64,000 nt of DNA from Kalmusia sp. IMI 367209 (Eukaryota; Ascomycota; Dothideomycetes; Pleosporales; Didymosphaeriaceae): positions 1,116,001 through 1,180,000 of the forward strand of contig JAPEUQ010000001.1 in assembly GCA_027946365.1 (NCBI GenBank), in the 5' to 3' direction. The notes beneath the pieces were generated by a model. It was not told where the DNA came from. It searched no databases and worked only from the letters and a program-made list of their open reading frames with translations. Both the position numbers and the translations under genes were made by a program. Of the stretch, positions 43,492-55,416 are shown in pieces (positions within the stretch are counted from its first letter, which is position 1; every line of letters starts with the position of its first letter).

Positions 43492-44641
43492 GGCGAGGTG
43501 ACGATGCTGCTGCAGCGGGTGTGCTTGGGAAACGATGGGCAGCTGGTCGCTGAGGCTCTCGCTTTGCGTTTCAGGGTCTGCTCAAACTGCGGGGGCGACG
43601 GCTAGACTAGGCTGCTTCTGGGGCCTCGAGGTGAATTAGCCTGGTTGCTGCTGTGTGCGGATTGGCGGCCACGACAACAATAACAACCGGGCCGTGCGTA
43701 GAGAATCCGTGGTCGAGAGCGGAGTGGCTGTTGACGGAGAGGATACGGGCTGTTCGGTGCTACGGCATGGCGCATTCGTCGTCGATGGGGCTTGCGGCGG
43801 CAGTGGCTGGCGTCGAGAGGGCACGAAGAGAGGGCACGAAGAGAGGCATCGATCGCAGGCGCAGGTGACGATGGCGTCTGTCAACGCGTGATGCAGCTCA
43901 GGCTGCCGGGGGCCCTGGCGGAACCCCTGCGCTACTCGCTCCCCCACAAGCAGACGTGCAGCCCGTCCTCAATCATACGGACCATTTGGTACACAATAGC
44001 TGCGGCGCATCGAATCAGCTGCGGCGCCACCAGCGCACAGTTCCCCCGACGAGCGTCGAGCGTCGAGCCGTGCCTGCAGTTCGCTGCGAGCCATGCTCAG
44101 CGCCGGCCCCGGCGCTGCAGCTCGTTATTTACATAGTGCTTTGCTGCCCACCGACCTCGCGCACCACACACGGCACCCGACAGCCCATTCACGCTCCCCA
44201 CGCACCACACCGGCACGTCCTGCTGCTGCTCTGCTCTGCGCTGTCTGTCTGGCCAAACGTCGGCGGTTGGCATTGGTATCTTCTCCTCCTGCATGCACTA
44301 GCCCGCTCCTACGCCGGTCCCACAGTATTCAACAAGCCGCCCAGGAACCACCCACCAGCCCGCCGTGCCCGTCGTGCCCGCCGCCCAAGAGCTCTTCTTC
44401 CTAGCCTCGCTGTAGCCCGCGCTCGCGAAACACCAGCATCATACATATCGCCAGTCTTACCCGCTCCCCCTGATTCTGCTTCTCTCCTGCCAACTCTTGC
44501 GTCCCGCCCAGCAGGATTGGCCGCGTGCGTCACACCCGCCCGCCAACCTTTGTCGCCCGCTGCCCAGCGCATTCCTGCCCGCGACCCCGGCTCGTCTCTG
44601 TGATTGGGCGCTCGCGCAGGGTTGCGAGTAGCCGCACCATC
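43492..44641. other. Intergenic, MED31/Pal1 divergent promoter and Pal1 leader
   Basis: 1.15 kb, GC-rich. Long ORFs across it (for example 215 codons at 43956-44603) are Pro/Ala/Arg/Ser-rich, have no domain and read as low-complexity leader sequence. A near-exact 13-nt tandem (gagggcacgaaga) lies at about 43816-43845. Confidence 0.5.
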
Positions 44642-46424
44642 ATGATCGCGGACCCGTCAATGCCTGGTATGCTCCTTATCGCCTGTTTCACCTTCATCGG
44701 GCGGTGACGAAACGCACCTGCTAACCTCCCCTATTTCACAGATCGCCGCCCCTCGCCTGGCCTCTCGCTCGAGCTCAACTCCAACAACCCGTTCCGCAAC
44801 AGAGCGACCTCCCCCGCCATCCCTTCGCCCGCCTTGCAAACGCCTACGAGCGCAGGCAGCCGGCCAATGTCCCGCAATCCGTTCCTGCAGACCTTCGAAG
44901 CAGAGTTCAACAAGGAGGCGCAATTGATCGACATGTCCGCCTCGATGAAGGAGTCGCCCAAGAAGGCCACCTTTGGCAACGACGCGAAAGAGCTCTTTGT
45001 ACGTCCTCGTCCCCTGCCGCCAAGGTGATGGCTCAGCGTCGCCCCTGCGCTACGTCACTTTTTATCGCAGCCCAACAACAGAACAGACACGTATCCCAGA
45101 CCACGAATGTCCAATGGACCGCTTCAGGCGCTTTGCGATCAAGTTTGCTGACTATCCTTCCCTGCGACAGGACAATCTCACCCTCGATGACGGCGAGAAC
45201 AAGAAGCGCGCGCCGCCAGCACGAGGCCCTCCCCCGCGCGGTGGTACCCTTCCTAGATCTGGCCACCGTCCATCGCGCTCAGACGAAGAAGAGAGGGAGA
45301 AGGAGAGGGAGAGGCGATCTGAACGCCGCGGTCCGCCTCGCGGGCCCCCACGACCCTCTGGACCACCAAGCTCCCGACCTCCGCGGGGTAGTCCCAGTAG
45401 GAGAGAGCACAGCAGACGTCCACGACGCAACTCGGAGTCCTCCATGATTGACAAGGGTTCGTTGGACCCTAATGAGGAGCGCCGGCGTAGAGAGCGCCGC
45501 AAGGAGAGAGATGAGCGTGCTCGTGACGGCAAGTCTCGCTCCACGAAAGTCCGGAAGCCCCATGGCCTCGATATCATCGACAAATTGGACGTGAGTGGCA
45601 TCTACGGACCGAGCATGATTCACCATGATGGTCCCTACGATGCTGTCCAGCCCCACCGCAACCGCAACAAGGACCACCGCGCCCCTATGCATGCGTTCCC
45701 CGCCGGTTCGGCCAACAACGCACTAGGTGGATCTGGCCCAGTAAATGACAAGATCGACCTGGACAAAATTCACGGCAGAGGTGCAGAAGGCTTCACTGAT
45801 TTTGGAGGAGGTAACTCTTGGAAGCGCCCGGGAATGGAGGAGCGCTCATTGACATTTGGTCCCAAGGAACGCTCTGATATTGTTCATGGAGACGAAAGCT
45901 ACGGTCTGGGTACTTCGACATTCCTCGAGGGCGCGCCAGCGTCACGGACAGCTATCCAGCAGCGTGAGTCTGAAAACCAAAAGGCTGCCGCCGAGGGTGG
46001 TCTTGGCCGCAAAAAATCAATTGCACAGCGCTTCCGTGGTATCTCGCAGCCACGAAGGGACTTTGAAGGTCGACCTCGTATCACCTCTCCTGAAGCTCGA
46101 TACGGCTCTGGTCAGAGCCCTAATGGCCCCATGACCACTTCAGGCAGCTATGCTAGCAACAAGGCAAGCGAAAAGAACCCGTTCTTCGACAACTATGACG
46201 AAGCGTATGAGAGGAAGGGCGCTGCGATCAAGGTAGCCGAACAAGAGGGAGTTACCTCGCCCACCTCGCCCAGTGGTTCTCGCAACCCATTGACCCGAGC
46301 TATGACTGCAGACAGCGCCGGCGAACGTTCGCCCGTTGAATCGAAGCCTCAAGGTGGCGGTTTCCTCAACCGTGTGAAGAGTTTGAAGGGCGGACGACGA
46401 CCGCGACCAGAACGCCCCACGTAA
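44642..46424 (+). CDS. Pal1 family cell-morphology / endocytosis protein
   Basis: Pal1 in fission yeast localises to growth sites and keeps cells rod-shaped, and in budding yeast Pal1 is an early endocytic coat protein. Three exons (44642-44666, 44742-44998, 45171-46424) give 511 residues. The introns are 75 and 172 nt; the second is long for this window but phase 0 with donor GTACGT and acceptor GACAG. The conserved Pal1 features are a short N-terminus (MIADPSMPDRRPSPGLSLEL), NPF motifs (SNNPFRN, SRNPFLQTF) that bind EH domains, ATFGNDAKELF, and a central KPHGLDIIDKLDVSGIYG followed by HHDGPYDAVQPHRN. A long Arg/Glu-rich low-complexity stretch (residues about 110-210) precedes it. The C-terminus has NPFFDNYDEAY and a basic end (KGGRRPRPERP). 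Frame intact. Confidence 0.92.
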
Positions 46425-47489
46425 ACGCCACCCCGGACGGATTGGATACACCATTCTTGATTTAACATGCATAACGAGATCCGCATACACCGCCTGCGCA
46501 GCTTCATGCCAGGCTCCATTGATTTCGCCATCGCCAGCAGGGGACATCAGCACGCCTGAGACACGGAAACATACACGACGTACATTTCTTTCATCATCAC
46601 GTCAAAATTGCCGCAACAGAGGGTCAGGTTCGGCATGGGGTAGCATTGGAAGGCAGTTGCAATCTGGAAATCATGGATGTACATTTTGAAGGCTGAACAA
46701 GGCTTGAACGGTTCAAAAAGGGGGGTTATCCAGAACAGGACAGCGCGAGATATTGCGAGGGACAAAACACCACTTCGGTTTTCTTTATGTAATGGGGTTG
46801 GTTCTCTTCTACTAGCTTATTAATGGGCATGTACGGCCCGCTGAGCTCCCTGTTCGATTGCGTTTGTAGCGGTATCGGGAGGATGTCTGTAGTTCAATGA
46901 AAGAAATCGTGTTGCGAACCATTTGACGCCTGTCTGCCCAGGCCAGCTGTGCTGTGCAAACGAGATTAATGCGTGACGACGCGAACGATCGACACGTCCC
47001 ACATGGTTGCGAAGATTTACGTTTCCGTCCTAATGCAGGTACATTGCTTTTCCCCGGCGACCAGCTTTCATCAGCCGCAAAGACAACTGTTCCAACGCCG
47101 GAGAGCTCCCGCGAACCCCTCCAGCTGCGTTCAGCTACGGCTCCAGCTGAAATATGCTCCCGCCGCTGCAAGCCACCGCTCCCAGCCGCCCGGTTCAGAG
47201 CCCGCGTTCCCGTGCCCGCCCACTCGCCTCTCGCTAGGACATACATCATGGCGTCATTGCATCGTGCTTCGGCCGGGCATCCGAAAATAATAAGTCGTTG
47301 CCTAGCTAGCGGCTGAGCAGGTGGTTGAGTAAGTAAGCTGTGCTTTTCATGTTCCGCTTTGGGAAGAAAGGGCGCTAGGCCTCGAGCGGGACGCCTCGCT
47401 ACTTCTTTGCAGAAGAGTTGCGGTTTTACAGCTCGGCTTGTACGCCTTTGTGAGGGTGATTTGGGGCGTCTTTCTTTTTCTGTCGAGGG
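46425..47489. other. Intergenic, 1.07 kb
   Basis: 3' region of the Pal1 gene and the promoter of the RecA-like gene. A 396-codon minus-strand ORF (46812-48002) is mostly antisense to the RecA-like gene and lacks any domain. Confidence 0.5.
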
Positions 47490-48912
47490 ATGGCGGGTGC
47501 GAGGCCGGCTGAGGCCTTGCTTGCGAGCGCGCTGGTGGGCGACGAGGAGCTGGAGCGATTGTTTGAGCGCGTTGTCGGTGGGGAGGCGAGAGGGGTGGTG
47601 GTGGACGGCGCGTTGAGCTCTGGGTCGAGGAGCGTGGATGCGGCGCTGGGGTGGGCTGGAGGGTGGGGAGGGTGGTGGGTGTTTGGGGGAGGTGTGGGTG
47701 GGGTGAGGTAAGTATTCTTTTTTCTTGCTTGCTTTTCCGGTGCTTCTCTTCTTGAAATGAGACGAGATGCTGACTGGGAATAGGTTTGTCTTGCTTGGTT
47801 GGCGGACTCGCTGCTGAAGAGCGTGGGTTCCAAGGCGGCGGTTGTGGATACGACGGGGAACTTTGATGTGTTGCGTTTGTATTCGTTCATCGTTGCGAGA
47901 TTGCAAGATGATGCTGAGCTGCAACGATCTTTGAAGGTTACTGAGGGTGTGGAGGATATGCATGTTGGGGATTTCGCTGCGAGAGTTCTTGACCGGGTCC
48001 ACATTATGCGGGCTTTCGATCTTGTGGGGGTTATGGAGGCCGTGGGTGAAGTGAGGGATGAGCTGGAGGGACGCAAGGCAGTCGTTAATATTCCGGAAGA
48101 GAAGTCAAGAGAAGAAGAGAACAAGACAAAGGAGACGAAGAAGAAGCAGTTGAAGAAGACGGTTATCGCGGACAGCGAGGACGAAGACGACGAAGAGATG
48201 TTGTCTGACAACGAGGTGCCTTGTGTCCCAGGCACAGGCGCTCAGCCTCTCGATGAAGAAGATGAAATTCTCCTCGTTGATGGCTCTTCTGACGGACCTG
48301 CTCCCCCAGTAGGAGACTCCAACTTGAAAACGGACTCAGCAGACGCGAAACCAACCTTCATCCTTATCGACAACCTCGCACACGTCACATACCCTCTCTT
48401 AAAGAAAGACCACGTCCAAGGTATTTACTTTCCAAAAATTAGTCTCTCTTTCAAAGTATACTAACGCCTCTAAAGCACAAGCCCTGACTGCCTCCTTCCT
48501 CCTCACTCTCTCCCACCTAACTCACAATCACAATCTACACACACTCCTCCTGAATACGTGTACGCCGCCTAAACCACTAGCCTCCAAACTTCATCGGTCC
48601 CACACAAATCCAAACCAACCGTACCAACAGAAGCCTCCGCCACCACCATCAATCTTTGCATCTAACGAGACGGTGCCAGCTTTGGGCGGGTTGCTAGGAA
48701 TGTACTTGGATGTGGGGTTGTTAGTGGGGAGGGTACCCAGGAGGAAGGCCGATGCTAGAGCTGTTTACAGGGACAGAAATGTGGTGAAGACAGCGAGGAG
48801 AGGTGTCGAGACTGTGGGCGTGGTTGAGGTTCTTAGTGACCGGTCGGATACGAGGGGTGGAGGATGGGGAACGTTTGTCAGTGGAGAGAGGAGGCTACTG
48901 GACGTATCGTGA
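47490..48912 (+). CDS. Putative RecA/Rad51-paralogue-like protein
   Basis: Three exons (47490-47702, 47784-48420, 48476-48912) give about 428 residues. The middle exon holds a RecA-core-like pattern: CLAWLADSLLKSV, VVDTTGNFDVLRLYSFIV (as in the strand after Walker A of Rad51 paralogues) and later FILIDNLAHV, a good Walker B strand. This is followed by LTASFLLTLSHLTHNHNLHTLLLNT, a familiar segment of the fold. The first exon ends in a Gly/Trp-rich stretch (GGWGGWWVFGGGVGG) where the Walker A loop should be. It lacks the Lys-Thr/Ser, so ATP binding may be lost or the exon boundary (donor GTGAGG, alternative GTAAGT) may be misread. An acidic insert (SEDEDDEEML) separates the motifs. Paralogues such as XRCC2 or Rad55/57 act in recombination; the exact orthology is uncertain. 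Confidence 0.5.
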
Positions 48913-48988
48913 CACGTCGTGAGAAGAATGCACACAGGGCGGGTGAGAATAGAAAATGATACCCCATCAATAATTAGATAGTAATGTA

Positions 48989-50524
48989 TTATGCTTCGAG
49001 GCCAAAATCGTCGTCTCCAGTGTTCTTCGCCCACCCTCTTAGCCCCTCTCTCCTAACGTCCTCCTTAACCTTCCTCCTATCCACTAACACCTCATTCGCC
49101 TTCACCTCCTCATACCTCGCCTTTCCGAGCGCCCTCGATAAAGTGGGAACCCCAGCAACAGAAGCTATCTGCAACGCTACCTTCCACATACTCCGCCTAC
49201 AAATTGCACTCGCGCCTCGCGGATCGAATTGCTTACGCCCCTGCAGCACGCCCCCGATCAACGTCTCCTGCCACATTGGCGTCCATACCGCGCTCAGATT
49301 ACTCGGTGCGGCTTTCAGCCCGTCGCGTATTGCGCGTCTACTCCAGTCGAATTCTCGATGCGTGCTGTGCACTTCGAAGGCGTGCCAGGTATATCCACCT
49401 TGCCACTGCTTGGCCATGTCTTCTGTGACGCCTTTCATTCGACCGGAGCGGGAGAAGGCGCGCTCACAGGCCGCGGGTACGTGCTGCGAGGACGGAATTG
49501 TTAGGGAGCGGAGATAGGCATTCCGCGGGGAGATCAACATGGAAGTCATGGAGGAGAGAAGGGATGTAGCTTGCGTGAGGGACAGTTTGTCCGAGCAAGA
49601 TTTCGAGAGGGTGGGCGGGGCGTCCGGGCGGAGGGTTTACAGCGGACGGCGCCGAGGTGCGAGAAGTGCGATCTTCCTCTTAATGCCGAGGCTGGCGTCG
49701 CTTCTGACGACTCCCATGTTGAAGATGTGGTGGAAGAGACCGTTGGTAAGGGGATGTCCACGGCGTGGCGTCTTCTTGCAGGGACATGGTGAGCTCCATG
49801 CTGGCGTCGCCGCAGGGGCTTCGAGCAGTATATGTGTAGCTCGACATCGTCTTTTATGGTGAAGGGCTGAGGTGTGTTGGGGTTCTTTCTTCAGAGGAGT
49901 CAGGCGGATGATGGGGAGGGTGTGGGGTGGGGACAGTAGAAGGAGACATTCGTCTAGGAGGAAGCGATTCAGTGCGCGGAGGGCGAGGACTTCGGCGTGC
50001 CAGTCGTGGAGGGCATTGCCATTTGCGAGGGGGAGTTTGTTGGAGGGGAGGCATTTCATGCCCGTCCTGAGGGGTTGTTAGACTCATGTTACCAGGTTTC
50101 GGATCTTTAGATTCAAAGCATTATAAAGCCGATTACTTCGAATCCTGGTTCAGATACGGGTGCGTAATGATGGAAGACAATATGTTGTCCATTCGATTAG
50201 AGAGACAATCGTGTCTGAATGGACGTTCTCGCATATTTGCCAGAAATGGCATTTGAAAAATGCTCAGGTGGAAAAACATGGAATGCATACTAACCCCAAA
50301 GAAACGCACGACAAGTTGCCATCTTCGCTGGACGATGAGTATGAGCTTACTACACTACGGGAAGCATGGATAGGGCCTGGCATACCCTTATCTACTAAGA
50401 CGATTCCAGCGAGGGGCACCCATTCACGGGCACCGTCGGTTCGCGGTCTTGGCTTGCGCTTATCAGGAAGCTGGTCGAATGTCTCGAGCACGCAATTTGC
50501 AATTGCTTCTGGATCCGGTGTCAT
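48989..50524 (-). pseudogene. TAD1: tRNA-specific adenosine deaminase (TAD1-like), frame broken at three points
   Basis: Tad1 converts A37 to m1I precursor inosine in tRNA-Ala. Exon 1 (50524-50295) has ETFDQLPDKRKPRPR and EWVPLAGIVLV. A 228-nt intron leads to exon 2 (50066-49935) with GTGMKCLPSNKL and the zinc/active-site HAE in ALHDWHAEVLALRALN. A 46-nt intron follows, then NPNTPQPF and VELHIYCS. Here the frame breaks. The next zinc-site block (CGDASMELT) is read after a loss of two bases (about 49815-49822). A third missing base (about 49750-49753) and a fourth (about 49629-49632) lead to DAPPTLSKSCSDKLSLTQ. The last part (LISPRNAYL, WHAFEVHSTHREFDWSRR, ending FGLEA) is intact. Each lesion abuts a short C or G run. 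Either a dead gene or an assembly error; as written it cannot make a full deaminase. Confidence 0.75.
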
Positions 50525-50785
50525 GACGCGGCCGTGTCCCTATGCAGAAATACCATAGTCGTTATTGTCGATGTTCTGGAGATGAAACAGAAGTCCGTTA
50601 AGTTTCGAGATCGGCGTCAGCGGAGTTTAGTGGCGGGAGTCCGAGCTTCCAGGCTTTCACCACCGGATGCGGGACGCACTTGCCTTGCTCGCCGTCACAC
50701 CTCAGCACTGCTGATACTGATACTGCTTTATCATAGCCGCGGAGCCGCGCAGGCCTTCCTCCACCATGCAAGCCTTCGGTGAGGA
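50525..50785. promoter_or_regulatory. Compact divergent promoter between TAD1 and the NT-C2 gene
   Basis: 261 nt separate the two start codons. No clear TATA was seen. Given the spacing both promoters must lie here. Confidence 0.4.
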
Positions 50786-52005
50786 ATGTCTCTCAAGCGC
50801 TCTGTCGCATTTGCGGCACACACGCTCACGATCCCAGTGCCCAAGAACCGCCGCGTAAGAATCCACCTCCACTGCGCCCTTGCCTCAGGACACATTGGCT
50901 GACAAATCTGCAGCCCAAGTTTGAACTGCACCTGAGAGTGAGCCATTACAGTCCATGCTGTGCTTGCGCGTCATTCACTAGCTTCAGATCATCGACCTCA
51001 ACAATGTCCCGCTCGTCTCCGGGAACTCATTCGTGAAATGGCACCTCCCACACTCGACAGCTGCCGAACACCGCGGCCGTACGGAAAAGCGACCGATCAA
51101 GGACCACAAAGTGAGCTACGACTATGAGGTCAAGCTGCCCGTGAAGCTGGTCGTGGACAAGAACGGCATGCTGCAGGAGAGCTTCGTAGAATTTGAGGTC
51201 ATACAGGAGTACTCTGGCGGAGGCAAAGCCGAGCGCATCACGCTGGGGAATGTCAAGCTCAATCTGGCCGAGTATGTAGAGCAGAGCGAAGTTAATAGGG
51301 TAGAGGCGGAAGAACCGGGCGTCACGCGGAGGTATCTCATGCAGAACAGCAAGATCAACAGCACGCTCAAGATCAGTGTCTTCATGCGGCAGACTGAGGG
51401 TGACAGGAATTTCGTGGCGCCTGCATTGAAGACGGCACAAGTGTTCAGCGGCATCGCCGGGATCGTGTCGGGCGAGCAGGGAGACGCCGAGGACGTGGGG
51501 AGTAAGTGTTCCCCATGTACACAGCATTGTCTGTCAAGCTGACTATTCTCCAGCAACCCCGTCGCTCAGCGCTGGATCACGCGAGGCTGGTGAGCTTCAA
51601 GACATGTACAGGCGGACGCTCGCAGCCTACTGGTCTGCCCAACCGGGCGAGCTCAAGGCAGACGAGTGCATCGAGGACATTTTCTCGGGCGGAGATGGCT
51701 GGGGCGACCGCGAGAAGCCGTACGGCCATCAGACGGGTCGCATAAGGTTCGTGTCGGGCGACAGCAGTGGGTCAATGAGCGAAGGCGAGTCACGTCTGAA
51801 GGGAAATAGCATACAGCGCAAATCACATGAGACGCTAAGGCCAGGCGATGTGAGTACAAGCTCGACAAGTGGGCGTGGCAGAGGTCTCGAGCAACAGGCG
51901 CATCAGATGCAAGTAGAGGCAAAGCGGGAACGGCGAAAGCCGTTCCACGAGGTGGACGAGTTCGAGGTCCGGGAAGATTTGTGCAGCTGGCAGATGCCTA
52001 TATAA
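50786..52005 (+). CDS. NT-C2 (EEIG1/EHBP1 N-terminal C2) domain protein
   Basis: Four exons (50786-50854, 50914-50937, 50988-51501, 51554-52005) give 352 residues. The second exon is only 24 nt (PKFELHLR), in frame. The N-terminal C2 domain is complete: FELHLRIIDLNNVPLVSG, FVKWHLPHS, a basic KRPIKDHKVSYDYEV, FVEFEVIQEY, ERITLGNVKLNLAEYVE and STLKISVFMRQTEG. This is the domain of FAM102/EHBP1 proteins, thought to link membranes and the cytoskeleton in animals. In fungi its function is not established. The C-terminal half (AAYWSAQPGELKADECIEDI, FSGGDGW, then a basic KRERRKPFHEVDEF) is fungal-specific and Ser-rich. The ATG at 50786 is chosen because the upstream ATG at 50765 is in another frame. 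Frame intact. Confidence 0.85.
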
Positions 52006-52219
52006 TTTCGTACGCCAAAATAATAAAAACAGTTGATAATGCATTTCTATCCGAAAGTTAGGTGGGGCCGTCGGAGGAAACGCGCCAGGCAGGTGAATTG
52101 GCGTCGGCAGAATGCGCAGGGCTGCAGGCGGTGAACAAAGTTTCGATGCATGTGCAACTACATCCTGGCTCACCCCAAGTGACCCTCTTTTGTACACAGC
52201 GCCCGCTGCCCTCCTCCCT

Positions 52220-55044
52220 ATGCTTGCGCCTCGCGCCTCTAGTGCATTTGTATGCCTCCGCTGTGAGCTGAACCTCGCCCGGCCCCGGCTTCCTGTCCTT
52301 CCTCGCCGCGCGCCGCATGCCTACTTCTCCACCTCGGACCGCCGTCACGATGCGTTCGACGAGCACTTGCAAGCGGAAGCGCCTACGCCTCGGCCCAAAT
52401 TGAGCGAGCATCCCCTTGGTCGCCTGCGTAGGAGAAAAGGAGGACGCGCTATTAGGGCGACGACGGCGCAATTAGAAGGCACAAAGACGCTGGGTGAGGA
52501 TGCCGCCATTCTCGTCCTGAAGGAGGTCGGAGAGCGCCCAGCAGAGCAGAACACGACGCCCGAGATAGCCCGCGATGAATCGTATGAAGCTCCCAAGCTG
52601 TCACAGGCGCTTGCGGAAGAAAAGCCAGCGACACCGGAGGAGATCGTAAAGCTGATTGACAGCCTGCGCCCAAAACCTCTCGACGACACGCTCGAAGCTG
52701 ACGAGGCCAATTATGTCTCGCAGTCCGTCTTCATCAAGCTTTCGCATCATCTTCTGCGAGCGTTCACTGGGAATCAGCTCTCGCACTACTACTCGGTCAG
52801 AAAGGGCGTAGGGAAAAGCCGCGTGGTGCATGAAGTCATGGAGGGGGTGAAGCAGCTGCAACGCAAATCAAAGCGGCCTGCTGAGCGCTCTGAATGGTCC
52901 CCAGGAACCACCGAGATCAACAGACGTTTGCCTACCCTCGACATGCACAAGGCGAAGCGCAAGGCGGTTAGCAAACATTTGCTTGTAGATCAGATACTGC
53001 GCGACGTATGGAAACTGGTGATGCTTGAAGAGATAGAGGGTGCCGGTGAGCTGGAGCTGGCATTGCAGGACTGGCAGCTCTCGCTTCTCACTTCAGGAGG
53101 TACGATTCATCTCGCTGCTGACCATCCCCGACACTAACCGTTGCACAGCCAGTGAGACACCATTAGATCAAATCGGGAAGACTCGGATGGCGAAGCTTGA
53201 GATACATGCAACAGACAAGGTCTTGCGCATAACAGCGGATAAACACACCGCAGAGTATGCGGCGGATGACGTCGAGAGGCTTCTGCAAGGTTCAGAGTCC
53301 CATCGCTTTCACATCAAGCCATGGTCTCGCTATCTGCTGGATCCCACTCTCCCAGCCACGCCGCACGACATGTTTTCAAAAGAAGATTTGCAAACGGTAA
53401 CCACCATGACCGGAGCCTATCTACAGCCTACTACGACTACGGTATGTTATCTGAGTCAATATCAATATTGAGTACTGACCATGCTAGATTATTATTCGAG
53501 CCTTTGACAAAGATACTATTGCAGAAGCAGAACGCTGTTTGATCAAGATGATGCCTCTCAAGCGGCTTGGCTCACATACCATCGACACTACGGGAAGTGA
53601 TGCTCTTCAAAGTTCAGAGTGCTTTCTGCCGATTACTTTTGAAAAAGAGGCTGTCTCTTTCAACAGGCGCAATGCCAAATTAGGGCGTTGGTCACTTCCT
53701 TCAAAGCATATCAGCACGACGTCCTCAGAACCGGTCAATCTAGATGAACGGATACGGGCTGTGCAAGAGCACGTCATCAAGATGGTAGCCAAGCCTGGTG
53801 AAATAGAAGTCCGTCCACCGGAACAAAAAGTCAGATTCCGGCGCAAATGGGCCATCAAGCCGGAGTCGAGGTTAAGAGTTGGCTTCGGTCACGTTGTCTT
53901 CACTTCGAACGGGCTTGCATCTGAGCCTGGTTTAGACAGGCCATATTTCCTTTCCGCGCTGCCTGGGTTATCCTCTGTTCTAACGGACGACACTTTCAAA
54001 TTGGGCTATGCCACTCCACCGACTTTGGTTTATCAATTCATGGCAGTAAATGAATCATTGGATATCCGAGATCTGCTGTTTCCTACGCTGTCTATTAGTT
54101 TCAAACCTGACTCCAAAGGGCAACACAAGCTCCGTAAAGTCACGCTCGGTTTTGACAACGCCTCACATCAAGTTCTTTTACCCGAAAAGGCTGTGGATCT
54201 TCATTTTGAGACTAGCAAGGGCTTGCACATGTACGATCTGCAAGGCAACAACACCATCCAGGATTTTGCAGCTCAAGTGCTTGCGAACATACAGAGCGGT
54301 GGTCGTCTCAGTGCCCCAAATCTCGAATTAGAGATCCCAAGATGGACGATAGCTGGACTTAAATGCGACCACAGAGAGGAGTTGAGGAAAACGAAATTCC
54401 TTTTCACCGGTATAAAGTTCAGTCAGGGTGTATGGGGAAAGTATATGGACCGCACAGTGACTTATACTACATCGCAGAGTGGTAAATTGGGCAGGAAGGG
54501 CGGCCAATTCTCGATGATATATGGCCTGACCGAACATTCGAAGAAAGATAATATCCACAATCAGGAAAAAGCGATGAACGAGTTCGTTGCGGATGCTTTC
54601 AAAATGGCGGGTAAGATCACTGAGGCGGCGGCCGTTAATCAGTCAGCGGCTAAGAGGCTTGAGCTGAAGATTATGCTTGACAAGGGGGAGTCAGAAAAGC
54701 CGGGCGCGGACGAGGGTGAGACTGCCACTGCAGACATTCAAAGCGAAGCAGTGGCCACGCAGATGTTAGACAAGCAGGATGTAGCAACGTTCCAAACTCC
54801 AAAGGATCACGCTACCCTTGAACCAACAATCGAAGAACCAAGCATTGATCGAACGGCCGATAACACAATCGAGGCCATCTCGCAACCCGCAATACAGACT
54901 CAAGAATTCACGGAAGATCCGTCCATTTCCAGCATGCTGGAAAGTAACACTTCATCCGATATTCACCACGAACCATCAACTACAAGTAGTAACGAGGAGT
55001 CTGCGCAAGCAGAACAGAAATGCCGTGTTGAGTCACCGGCATGA
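52220..55044 (+). CDS. SLS1: Mitochondrial Sls1-type protein (inner-membrane expression factor)
   Basis: In yeast Sls1 is a matrix-facing inner-membrane protein that couples mitochondrial transcription to translation with Nam1 and Rpo41. Three exons (52220-53099, 53149-53441, 53488-55044) give 909 residues. The introns are 49 and 46 nt. The start at 52220 is preferred over the ATG at 52112 because it opens a typical presequence rich in Arg and Ser (SSAFVCLRC, then RPRLPVLPRRAPHAYFST). The conserved middle includes ATPEEIVKLIDSLRP, VFIKLSHHLLRAFTG, QLSHYYSVRKG and SKHLLVDQILRDVWKL. The domain continues with KVRFRRKWAIKPESRLRVGF, TPPTLVYQFMAVNESLDIRD and VWGKYMDRTVTYTT. The last 150 residues are acidic and low-complexity. 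No single transmembrane helix is obvious. Compared with yeast Sls1 (about 640 residues) it is longer, as in other filamentous fungi. Confidence 0.82.
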
Positions 55045-55416
55045 TAGAAAGGAGTATCAGCATTATTTGGGTGCGTGGAGTATTAGTGAACAGTCATGGC
55101 GCGGCGTTCTTACTTCAGCGTTCATAAGGGGCTTGTATAGATAAGTGTACTATATTGTACTATATCGTAAGATACCAATCTACATCGTTGTAATCCTTTG
55201 ACCCTGATCAATGAGAAATCGAAAGTATAAACGAAGCACTGAACCCACAAGAAGTGTTACTGGGACGCAGCGCCAGTCCTCAATCTTATGTAGCATAGGG
55301 CATTTCGTAACTAATGTCTGAATAGAAAGATAAGGCTGCCAAGGATTCTGACCACCCGTCTACCATTACGCCCTGACTAGTGCTTACAGCTTCCCCATGA
55401 GCATAAGAATCCAACG
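55045..55416. other. Intergenic, 372 nt
   Basis: AT-rich spacer between two plus-strand genes, with TATATTGTACTATATCG-like short repeats at 55145-55170. No gene recognised. Confidence 0.4.

Noticed and set aside
43956..44603. 215-codon ORF before Pal1
   Set aside because: Arg/Pro/Ala low-complexity translation of a GC-rich leader; overlapping frames are similarly open.
46812..48002. 396-codon minus-strand ORF
   Set aside because: Largely antisense to the RecA-like gene, whose own strand has core motifs and splice sites; no domain seen in the antisense product.
47426..48235. 269-codon minus-strand ORF
   Set aside because: Ser-rich antisense shadow of the RecA-like gene.
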